From an uncultured Collinsella sp. (GTDB lineage: Bacteria; Actinomycetota; Coriobacteriia; Coriobacteriales; Coriobacteriaceae), in NCBI GenBank assembly GCA_958407555.1, contig CATYJC010000052.1, positions 1 to 11,676 on the forward strand: a stretch of 11,676 nucleotides of DNA, given 5' to 3'. Under the pieces are notes generated by a model. That model was not told the origin of the DNA. It made no database searches and saw nothing but the letters and a program-made list of their open reading frames with translations. Of this stretch, positions 5,849-11,676 are shown in pieces; position 1 is the first letter of the stretch; every line of letters starts with the position of its first letter. A program made the position numbers and the translations under genes.

Positions 5849-6665
5849 GGTCAATCACATCCAGGCAGGCCTCGATGGGAAGGCCGGCCGACTTGTCCTC
5901 TTGGTCGGCATTGCGCTCGATAAGCTCGGCCACCACACGCATAGCGTCGGTCGTCGCACGTTGCAGGCTCCAGCCGGCCATAACGCGACCCACGAGCACC
6001 GACGAGAACGTATCGCCCGTGCCCGGGAAATACACCGGGATCAGCTCAAAGGGAATCGTAAAGTACTCTCCCGCCACATGGTCGTAGCCGATAACGGCAC
6101 TCGCCCCGTCGACCTTTGCGCTCGTGATGACCACCGACTTGGCGCCCAGCGCGAGCATGGCATCCACGAGCGTACGAGCCTCGTCGGCCGTAATCTGCTC
6201 GGCCATAGGCGTATCGGTGAGCAGACACGCCTCGGTATAGTTGGGCACCGCGTAGTCGGCGCACTCGACCAGGCTGCGCATAAGGCCGATGGTCGACTCG
6301 GGCACGCCAGCGTAGAGCCTGCCGTTGTCGGCCATGATGGGGTCGACGAACACCTTGGTGCCCTTTTGCGCGCGGCGGTGGCAAAAGTCCGAGATGATGC
6401 GTGCCTCTTCCTCGGTCACGATAAAGCCGGTCGAGATGGCGTCGAATTCAAAGCCGAGCTCCTCCCAGATGGCGAGACTCTGGCGGACATACTCCGTGGT
6501 GTCGTGGATGTAGAACTTGGGGTAGTTGAGCGTATCGGAAACGAGGGCCGTCGGCAGGTTGTGGATGCGATAGCCCATGTGCGACAGCACCGGCAGCATA
6601 GCAGAAAGCGCGACCTTGCCGTAGCCGCACATATCGTTGATCAGCAGCAGCTGAGTGTTCTTCAT
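5841..6665 (-). CDS. pdxY: Pyridoxal/pyridoxamine kinase (PdxY/PdxK-type, ribokinase superfamily)
   Basis: The 274-aa protein starts MKNTQLLLINDMCGYGKVAL at ATG 6665, with an AAGGGGG site about seven bases upstream; the frame stays open to 6830, but that extension is Arg/Pro-rich and unlike the family. N-terminal INDMCGYGKV (9-18) matches the substrate-binding start of pyridoxal kinases. VDPIMADNG (107-115) and PNYTEA (131-136) follow, and PGTGDTF (224-230) carries the anion hole and catalytic base D228. By family, it phosphorylates pyridoxal, pyridoxamine or pyridoxine with ATP in the B6 salvage pathway. It is first in a two-gene operon with the Cys-rich gene. A weak -10-like TACACT lies on the minus strand at 6716-6721. 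The symbol is by family resemblance; a PdxK or hydroxymethylpyrimidine kinase-like role is less likely. Confidence 0.88.
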   Translation of the reverse strand: MKNTQLLLINDMCGYGKVALSAMLPVLSHMGYRIHNLPTALVSDTLNYPKFYIHDTTEYVRQSLAIWEELGFEFDAISTGFIVTEEEARIISDFCHRRAQKGTKVFVDPIMADNGRLYAGVPESTIGLMRSLVECADYAVPNYTEACLLTDTPMAEQITADEARTLVDAMLALGAKSVVITSAKVDGASAVIGYDHVAGEYFTIPFELIPVYFPGTGDTFSSVLVGRVMAGWSLQRATTDAMRVVAELIERNADQEDKSAGLPIEACLDVIDHE

Positions 6666-6845
6666 GAGTGTCCCCCTTGGGTCGGGCGCGGCGCGACGGC
6701 GCCACAGTGCGACTAAGTGTAGCGCAGGGGGCGTTGCGAGCGGGCGCAGGCGCCGCGGAGGCCACATTGTTGCGGAAAGGTTTCGGAAATGGGAGGCAAA
6801 TCGCGGCGGTAGCGGCACAGTATCTGTCATCTATTTGCTACCATT

Positions 6846-7001
6846 CCAAAACTATGCCGGATTACTACGATAAACCGCCAGTCTCCAACCACAACAAATT
6901 GCACTCCAGCAAAACCGCAGGTAGACAGCTTGTGATTTTCCGAAAAACAATGCCGAGGTCTGAGATTTCGAATTCATCGTAGTAATCCGGCATAGTTTTG
7001 G
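6846..7001. repeat. 156-bp element bounded by 26-bp perfect inverted repeats
   Basis: Bases 6846-6871 (core AAAACTATGCCGGATTAC) are the exact reverse complement of 6976-7001. The 104-bp interior has no credible gene. A near-copy of the arm tip, AAAACAATGCCG (6944-6955; 11 of 12 bases match 6848-6859), lies inside in direct orientation and can pair with the right arm in a shorter alternative hairpin. I see no target-site duplication in the flanks. It resembles a MITE-like non-autonomous element or a structured intergenic repeat. Confidence 0.8.
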
Positions 7002-7018
7002 GCAAAGCAACTTCGGAA

Positions 7019-7090
7019 GGGTGTCACCGCAGCCCAAAATGATCCGTTATCCTCCGTCCCCCACGGATCGACAAAACTATAGGAACACCC
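7019..7090. other. Nested two-stem structure
   Basis: GGGTGT (7019-7024) pairs with ACACCC (7085-7090). Inside it GATCCGT (7041-7047) pairs with ACGGATC (7063-7069) over a 15-base loop. The nesting suggests a folded RNA or a compound dyad, but no transcript start is evident and the strand is unknown. Confidence 0.4.
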
Positions 7091-7094
7091 AAGT

Positions 7095-7131
7095 GCCAAA
7101 ACGACTAGTCGGGCAACGCCGATGTTTTGGC
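7095..7131. other. Stem GCCAAAAC/GTTTTGGC with embedded 10-bp palindrome
   Basis: Eight-base arms at 7095-7102 and 7124-7131 are perfectly complementary. CGACTAGTCG (7102-7111), a perfect palindrome, starts at the inner edge of the left arm. It continues the run of structures in this gene-free stretch. Confidence 0.4.
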
Positions 7132-7142
7132 GAAGTCAGCGA

Positions 7143-7241
7143 AAACCCGTCAGAGCGAGCAAGGTGCCTTGAAACAAGGCGGCATTGACCTTCTGGCCAT
7201 GCCACCGAAGTTGAAAGGCAGATTGCCGCTCTGGCGGGTTT
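7143..7241. other. Multibranched structured element, candidate non-coding RNA or repeat
   Basis: A 15-base closing stem joins AAACCCGTCAGAGCG (7143-7157) to CGCTCTGGCGGGTTT (7227-7241) with a single G-T pair. Inside, GCCTTG-AAA-CAAGGC (7166-7180) is a perfect hairpin. GGCAT (7181-7185) pairs with ATGCC (7199-7203), and GGCA-GAT-TGCC (7217-7227) is a third hairpin that shares its last base with the closing stem. GGT (7163-7165) and ACC (7204-7206) can bracket the first two. The result is a cloverleaf-like fold of about 100 nt. It is not a tRNA: no anticodon or T-arm consensus is present. Strand and function are unknown; an alternative fold pairs GGCGGCAT with ATGCCACC. Confidence 0.45.
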
Positions 7242-7255
7242 GCAGCGTCGAGCGG

Positions 7256-7281
7256 TTACGGCGTTTGGTAAAACGCCGTAA
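7256..7281. other. Strong 11-bp hairpin TTACGGCGTTT-GGTA-AAACGCCGTAA
   Basis: The stem is perfect with a 4-base loop and lies 19 bases before the TTGACA of the regulator promoter. There is no T-tract on either strand, so it is not a typical intrinsic terminator. It may be the last domain of the structured region or a protein-binding dyad. Confidence 0.6.
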
Positions 7282-7299
7282 CTTAATAAGTTTGGTACC

Positions 7300-7328
7300 T
7301 TGACATTGATTTCTTATGCTCCTAGATT
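7300..7328 (+). promoter_or_regulatory. Sigma70-type promoter of the MarR-ABC operon
   Basis: A perfect TTGACA (7300-7305) is followed after exactly 17 bases by TAGATT (7323-7328), a 4-of-6 match to TATAAT. It is the only good promoter before the regulator gene, and its -10 end runs into the dyad at 7327-7362. Confidence 0.65.
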
Positions 7329-7362
7329 AGTTAGGCACAAAACAATCACTCTACCTAACTAA
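7327..7362. promoter_or_regulatory. 9-bp inverted repeat over the start site, probable MarR operator
   Basis: TTAGTTAGG (7327-7335) and CCTAACTAA (7354-7362) are perfectly complementary with an 18-base gap. They overlap the -10 box and the predicted transcription start. AT-rich TTAG/CTAA dyads are usual for MarR-family operators, so autorepression by the 7384 gene product is a reasonable inference. The centre-to-centre distance of 27 bases could instead mean two separate binding sites. Confidence 0.55.
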
Positions 7363-7383
7363 AGAAAGGAGCGAAGCTTAGAT

Positions 7384-7887
7384 ATGTGTGATGAACCACT
7401 CGTCCTTCCGCATGAGCCCGGCGGTGACCCGTCGCAACCGGTAGACATATCCGAAGCGGTCAGCGCCGAAGACAAACTCGCCAAGCGCATCCTGAGCGGC
7501 CTGGGCTTTTGCGGCCATTACATGCACTTTCATGGCGGAGGCGTGTCCGGTAAGGCGCCCATCGTCTGCCTGCTCGCCAAGCAGCCCACCGGCGAGCTAT
7601 CCCAACAGGAACTCGGCATGCACTTCGACCTCAAGCCGGGGTCCCTTTCCGAGATCCTATCCAAGCTCGAAATGGGCGGCATCATCGAACGCAGTCGCAA
7701 TCCCAAAGACCGCCGGCAACTCACCATACGCCTAACCGAAGCGGGATGGGAAAAGGCCCGCGTTGAGCAGGCCGCCCGCATTCGCTTTAGAGAGCAGGCC
7801 TTTAGCGCGCTCACCCACGACGAGCGCGAGGACCTCGCCGAAATGCTCGAGAAAATCCGTGTAACCTGGGAGGAACTGGATGATTAA
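7384..7887 (+). CDS. MarR-family transcriptional regulator of the ABC exporter
   Basis: This 167-aa protein has a winged helix-turn-helix. The recognition helix region is LKPGSLSEILSKLEMGG (83-99), and the wing bears the MarR hallmark DRR at 109-111, followed by LTEAG. An unusual FCGHYMHFHGG stretch (42-52) puts one Cys and three His together ahead of the DNA-binding domain, where metal or oxidant sensing is possible but unproven. The start is ATG at 7384; AAGGAG at 7366-7371 is a somewhat long 12 bases away. The stop overlaps the next ATG by eight bases (ATGATTAA). By family, it is a dimeric repressor released by small ligands. Its position first in the operon and the dyad at 7327-7362 suggest it controls itself and both transporter genes. 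Confidence 0.9.
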   Translation: MCDEPLVLPHEPGGDPSQPVDISEAVSAEDKLAKRILSGLGFCGHYMHFHGGGVSGKAPIVCLLAKQPTGELSQQELGMHFDLKPGSLSEILSKLEMGGIIERSRNPKDRRQLTIRLTEAGWEKARVEQAARIRFREQAFSALTHDEREDLAEMLEKIRVTWEELDD

Positions 7888-9694
7888 AACCCTCATGGGC
7901 AGCATCCGCGACTATATGAAAGTCACCGTTGCCACGCCGTTGCTCGTGCTTGGCGAGGTGCTCTGCGAGATGCTGATTCCATTTATCACCGCCAACCTGA
8001 TCGACGCCATCAAAGACGGCGCCACCGTAGCCGAGATGCTTCCCACCGCGGGCTTTTTGGTGCTCATCGCGCTGACGTCGCTTGCTTTTGGTGCCGCCGC
8101 CGGCGTCACCTGCAGCCATGCGAGCTGCGGCTTCGCCAAGAACCTGCGTCACGACCTGTTCTACAAGATCCAGACGTTCAGCTTTGCCAACATCGATGAG
8201 TTCTCGAGCTCCTCGCTCGTCACGCGCCTGACCACCGACATCAACAACGTGCAGCAGGCCTTTATGATGATCATCCGTATCGCCGTGCGCGCGCCGCTAG
8301 TATTGATCTTCGCCTTTACCATGGCGTTTATCATGGGCGGCAGCGTTGCCATGGTCTACCTGGTCATCATTCCGCTGCTGGGCTTTGGGCTGTTCTTTAT
8401 CATCTTTAAGGTACGCCCCATCTTCTCGCGCGTGTTCCACAAGTACGACGCCCTTAACGAGTCCGTCGAGGAAAACGTCACCGGCATGCGCGTGGTCAAG
8501 AGCTATGTGCGCGAAGACTTTGAGAAGGAGAAGTTCGCGACCGCTGCACGCGACGTCCAGATGGACTTCACCCGCGCCGAGAAGCTGCTCGCCTTTAACA
8601 ACCCCATGATGAACATCTGCGTCAACGGCGCATTTGTCGTCATCATCTACCTGGGCTCCAAGCTCATCATCACGAGCCAGGGAACGCTGTTCGACGTGGG
8701 CCAGCTCTCCTCGATCTTTACCTATGGCTTCCAGATCCTCATGAGCCTGATGCAGCTGTCGATGATCTTTGTCATGGTGACCATGGCCGACGAATCGGCG
8801 CACCGCATTACCGAGGTGCTGGCCGCCGAGCCCACGATCGCCGATCCCGCTGAGCCCGTGCTCGAGGTTGCCGACGGCTCCATCGACTTTGACCACGTGA
8901 GCTTTAAGTATTCCGCGCATGCAAAGCGCCAGGCGCTCGACGATATCGACCTGCACATTAAGAGCGGCGAGACCATCGGCATCATCGGCGGCACCGGCTC
9001 GGCCAAGTCCACGCTTGTAAACCTCATCGCCCGCCTGTACGACGCCACCGAAGGCACCGTGCGCGTAGGCGGCATGGACGTGCGCGACTACGACTTGGAC
9101 GCCCTGCGCCACCAGGTGGCCATGGTGCTGCAGAAAAACGTGCTGTTTAGCGGCACGATTGCCGAGAACCTGCGTTGGGGCGACCCGAATGCCACCGACG
9201 AGGAAGTCCGCGAGGCGGCACATCTGGCCTGCGCCGACGAGTTTGTCGACGGCTTCCCCAAGGGCTATGACACCTGGATCGAACAGGGCGGCTCCAATGT
9301 CTCCGGCGGTCAGAAGCAGCGCCTGTGCATTGCGCGTGCCCTGCTGCGTCGCCCCAAGATCTTGATCCTGGACGACTCCACCAGCGCCGTCGACACCAAG
9401 ACCGACGCCAAGATCCGCGCGGGGCTGGCAAGCTATCTGCCCAACACGACCAAGCTCATCATCGCCCAGCGCATCAGCTCCGTGCAGGACGCCGATCGCA
9501 TCATCGTCATGGAGGGTGGCCGCATCGCGCAGATCGGCAACCACGATGAGCTGCTTAAGACGAGCGAGATCTACCGCGAGACCTTTACCTCGCAAAGCAA
9601 GATGTCTGCCGAGGGCGAAGGGGCCGTCGAGGCCGACACCGAGGCATCTGCAACGCAAGCTCAGACCCAGGAAGGAGGCGAGGCACATGAGTAA
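7880..9694 (+). CDS. ABC exporter half-transporter with degenerate ATP site (LmrC/BmrC/TM287-like)
   Basis: The 604-aa fused protein has an ABC exporter membrane domain (about 15-300, six segments) and a nucleotide-binding domain (about 335-570). Walker A is GGTGSAKST (370-378, Ala at the third Gly position), Q-loop Q418, and signature SGGQ (475-478). Walker B is ILILDD with D499 where the catalytic Glu should be, and the switch residue is Gln530 rather than His (AQR). These two changes are hallmarks of the degenerate-site subunit in heterodimeric exporters. The tail (571-604) is acidic and Gln/Ala-rich. A GGAGG lies about six bases before the ATG at 7880. It overlaps the regulator upstream and the partner subunit downstream by eight bases each. 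Substrates are typically lipophilic drugs, but none can be named here. Confidence 0.93.
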   Translation: MIKTLMGSIRDYMKVTVATPLLVLGEVLCEMLIPFITANLIDAIKDGATVAEMLPTAGFLVLIALTSLAFGAAAGVTCSHASCGFAKNLRHDLFYKIQTFSFANIDEFSSSSLVTRLTTDINNVQQAFMMIIRIAVRAPLVLIFAFTMAFIMGGSVAMVYLVIIPLLGFGLFFIIFKVRPIFSRVFHKYDALNESVEENVTGMRVVKSYVREDFEKEKFATAARDVQMDFTRAEKLLAFNNPMMNICVNGAFVVIIYLGSKLIITSQGTLFDVGQLSSIFTYGFQILMSLMQLSMIFVMVTMADESAHRITEVLAAEPTIADPAEPVLEVADGSIDFDHVSFKYSAHAKRQALDDIDLHIKSGETIGIIGGTGSAKSTLVNLIARLYDATEGTVRVGGMDVRDYDLDALRHQVAMVLQKNVLFSGTIAENLRWGDPNATDEEVREAAHLACADEFVDGFPKGYDTWIEQGGSNVSGGQKQRLCIARALLRRPKILILDDSTSAVDTKTDAKIRAGLASYLPNTTKLIIAQRISSVQDADRIIVMEGGRIAQIGNHDELLKTSEIYRETFTSQSKMSAEGEGAVEADTEASATQAQTQEGGEAHE

Positions 9695-11606
9695 AGCAAC
9701 GACCGCCGAGCGCGCGCTCAACCGCAAGGGCGGCACCATGTCGCGCCTCATCAAGACGCTCTTTGGCTTCTACCCCGTGCTTTTGCCCCTCGTCGTCGTC
9801 GGCGTGGTGCTCTGCGCCATCATCAACTCCATCGGCGCGACCTTCCTTCAGAGCGCCCTGCAGATTATTAGCGAGTCGTGGCAGTCGGGCGATTGGGCGA
9901 CCGCGCAGCCCAAAATTCTGAAGCTTGTGACCACCCTCGCCTGCATCTACGGCGTCGGCATCCTGTCCTCACTCTTCTGGAACCGCGCCATGGCCATCGT
10001 TACGCAGGGCTCGCTCGAGAAGCTGCGCGAGAAGATGTTCAACCGCATGCAGGACCTGCCGATTCGCTACTTCGACACGCACCAGCGCGGCGACATCATG
10101 AGCCACTACACCAACGACATCGACACGCTGCGTCAGATGATCAGCCAGTCGCTGCCCAACCTGCTCATGACGACCATCGTCATCGTCACGGTGTTCTTTA
10201 TCATGCTGTACTACAGCGTGTGGATGTGCCTGGTCATTGTGGCCGGCGTCGTCTTTATGACCTTTATGACCAAGCTGCTCGGCTCCAACTCCGCGCGCTT
10301 CTTCATTGCGCAGCAGACTGAACTCGGCGTGGTCGAGGGCCATATCGAGGAAGTCATGAACGGCCAGAAGGTCGTCAAGGCATTCTGCCACGAGTCTGCC
10401 GCCGAAGCCGATTTTGACGAGCGCAACGAAAAGCTCTTCGAGGTCTCGCAGAAGGCCAACATGTACGCCAACATCCTCATGCCTATCCTTATGAACCTGG
10501 GCAACCTGCTCTACGTGCTGGTGGCCCTTGCCGGCGGCATTTTCCTGGCGCTGGGCGTGCCTAACCTGAGCATCTCGGGCATGACGCTGTCCATCGCCGT
10601 CGTAGTGCCGTTCCTCAACATGACCAAGCAGTTCTGCGGACAGATCGGTCAGATCTCGCAGCAGATCAACGCCGTGGTCATGGGCCTCGCCGGCGCCGAC
10701 CGCATCTTTGAGCTCATCGACGAGAAGCCCGAAGCCGACGAAGGCTATGTGACGCTCGTCAACGCGCAGGTGAACCCCGATACCTGGCAGCTCGAGGAGG
10801 CCGACCACCACACCGGCATGTGGGCATGGAAGCATCCGCACCGCGCGACCGGCGAGATCGAGTACGTGCCGCTGCGCGGCGACCTGGTCATGGACAACGT
10901 GGACTTTGGCTACACGCCCGACCACGAGGTGCTGCACGGCGTGTCCGTGTTTGCCAAGCCGGGCCAGAAGGTCGCGTTTGTCGGCGCCACCGGTGCCGGT
11001 AAGACGACCATCACCAACCTCATCAACCGCTTCTATGACATCGCCGACGGCAAGATCCGCTACGACGGCATCAACGTCAACAAGATCCGCAAGGCCGATC
11101 TGCGCCGCTCGCTGGGCGTCGTGCTGCAGGACGTGAACCTGTTCACCGGCACCGTGATGGATAACATCCGCTACGGCAACCTGGACGCTACCGACGAGGA
11201 GTGCATCGCGGCGGCCAAGCTCGCGGGCGCCGACGACTTTATCACCCGCCTGCCCGACGGCTACGACACCATGCTCACCGGCAACGGCGCGCAGCTGTCG
11301 CAGGGCCAGCGCCAGCTGATTTCGATCGCACGCGCTGCCGTCGCCGATCCGCCGGCGATGATCCTGGACGAGGCCACGAGCTCCATCGATACCCGCACCG
11401 AGGCCATCGTGCAGGCGGGCATGGACAAGCTCATGGAGGGCCGCACGACGTTTGTCATCGCGCACCGCCTGTCCACCGTGCGCAACTCCGACGCAATCAT
11501 CTGTCTGGATCACGGCCGCATCATCGAGCGCGGCAACCACGACGAGTTGATCGCCAAGCGCGGGTATTACTACCAGCTGTACACGGGTGCATTTGAGCTC
11601 GAGTAG
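9687..11606 (+). CDS. ABC exporter half-transporter with consensus catalytic residues (LmrD/BmrD/TM288-like)
   Basis: The 639-aa protein starts at ATG 9687, eight bases after AAGGAGG; this ATG overlaps the previous stop (ATGAGTAA). The frame is open further upstream to 9516, but that part lies inside the first transporter gene. The membrane domain spans about 25-330. The nucleotide-binding domain (about 400-630) has Walker A GATGAGKTT (433-441), Q481, Walker B ILDE with catalytic E562, and switch His593. The signature reads LSQGQ (537-541) instead of LSGGQ, as expected for the subunit that faces the partner's degenerate Walker motifs. A roughly 50-residue insertion (350-399) with several His and Trp lies between the domains and is common in this subfamily. 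With the 7880-9694 product it should form one heterodimeric exporter in the cytoplasmic membrane. Confidence 0.93.
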   Translation: MSKATTAERALNRKGGTMSRLIKTLFGFYPVLLPLVVVGVVLCAIINSIGATFLQSALQIISESWQSGDWATAQPKILKLVTTLACIYGVGILSSLFWNRAMAIVTQGSLEKLREKMFNRMQDLPIRYFDTHQRGDIMSHYTNDIDTLRQMISQSLPNLLMTTIVIVTVFFIMLYYSVWMCLVIVAGVVFMTFMTKLLGSNSARFFIAQQTELGVVEGHIEEVMNGQKVVKAFCHESAAEADFDERNEKLFEVSQKANMYANILMPILMNLGNLLYVLVALAGGIFLALGVPNLSISGMTLSIAVVVPFLNMTKQFCGQIGQISQQINAVVMGLAGADRIFELIDEKPEADEGYVTLVNAQVNPDTWQLEEADHHTGMWAWKHPHRATGEIEYVPLRGDLVMDNVDFGYTPDHEVLHGVSVFAKPGQKVAFVGATGAGKTTITNLINRFYDIADGKIRYDGINVNKIRKADLRRSLGVVLQDVNLFTGTVMDNIRYGNLDATDEECIAAAKLAGADDFITRLPDGYDTMLTGNGAQLSQGQRQLISIARAAVADPPAMILDEATSSIDTRTEAIVQAGMDKLMEGRTTFVIAHRLSTVRNSDAIICLDHGRIIERGNHDELIAKRGYYYQLYTGAFELE

Positions 11607-11676
11607 GTAGGTTTGTTCCACGGAGGTCTCCCAGGCGGGCCGGGGTGTAACTTCCGCGCGCAGTTTCGCAGCGAAG
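11607..11676. other. Downstream flank with a possible bulged hairpin at the window edge
   Basis: No gene start is supported in these 70 bases. CTTC (11651-11654) and GAAG (11673-11676) with inner GC/GC and GCG/CGC pairs can form a bulged stem of about nine pairs around CAGTTT. There is no T-tract before the edge, so termination of the ABC operon here cannot be judged. Confidence 0.3.

Noticed and set aside
5778..6716. 312-codon plus-strand open frame opposite the pyridoxal kinase
   Set aside because: It is the mirror of a well-recognised kinase on the minus strand; the His/Arg/Gly-rich translation is typical of antisense GC-rich DNA.
6852..7037. 61-codon minus-strand frame in the structured gap
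   Set aside because: It runs through the 26-bp inverted repeat element and lacks a ribosome binding site; the repeat explains the sequence better.
7143..7241. tRNA-like cloverleaf
   Set aside because: The length, absence of T-arm and anticodon consensus and lack of a CCA-compatible acceptor end rule out a tRNA; it was kept only as an unknown structured element.
8297..9754. 485-codon minus-strand open frame across the first ABC gene
   Set aside because: Antisense to clear ABC transporter motifs, with no initiation site or recognisable domain.
9969..11621. 550-codon minus-strand open frame across the second ABC gene
   Set aside because: Same reason: its composition mirrors the opposite strand, and all recognisable motifs are on the plus strand.

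Overview
The window looks like chromosomal DNA of a high-GC anaerobic actinobacterium, most probably a Collinsella-type member of the Coriobacteriia. That is an inference from the compact GC-rich codon use, the gene types, and the small palindromic repeats in nearly every longer gap; no rRNA or other taxonomic marker is present. I see no tRNA, rRNA, CRISPR array or intact insertion sequence.

Layout. (1) 1-841, minus: an aldose-1-epimerase-like gene cut by the left edge. (2) 921-1787, minus: a one-pass membrane protein of unknown function. (3) 1788-2047: a gap with two palindromic repeats and the start of a plus-strand pair: an AraJ-type MFS efflux permease (2048-3283), then a low-molecular-weight protein tyrosine phosphatase (3335-3781). 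(4) 3782-3973: a convergent gap with a 19-bp inverted repeat and a decayed palindrome. (5) 3974-5335, minus: an AAA+/DUF4143 ATPase, bracketed by related palindromic repeats and preceded by three short direct repeats at an exact 33-bp period. (6) 5519-6665, minus: a two-gene operon, a pyridoxal kinase (PdxY/PdxK type) translationally coupled to a Cys-rich TIGR04076-type small protein. (7) 6666-7383: 718 bases with no convincing gene but dense secondary structure: a 26-bp perfect inverted repeat pair, a nested hairpin, a multibranched fold of about 100 nt and a strong 11-bp hairpin, then a promoter with an overlapping dyad. (8) 7384-11606, plus: a MarR regulator followed by the two halves of a heterodimeric ABC exporter, with 8-base overlaps at both junctions.

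How it works together. The MarR-ABC-ABC operon is a classic self-regulated drug or toxic-compound export module. The first half-transporter has a degenerate ATP site (Asp for the catalytic Glu, Gln for the switch His) and the second has the consensus residues with a variant LSQGQ signature, so the two are expected to act only as a pair. The MFS permease is a second, independent exporter. The remaining genes are housekeeping or accessory.

The least explained material is non-coding: the structured 7019-7281 stretch, the 26-bp inverted repeat element, the 33-bp-phased repeats before the ATPase gene, and the three copies of the GTGACAAAGG/CCTTTGTCAC palindrome.
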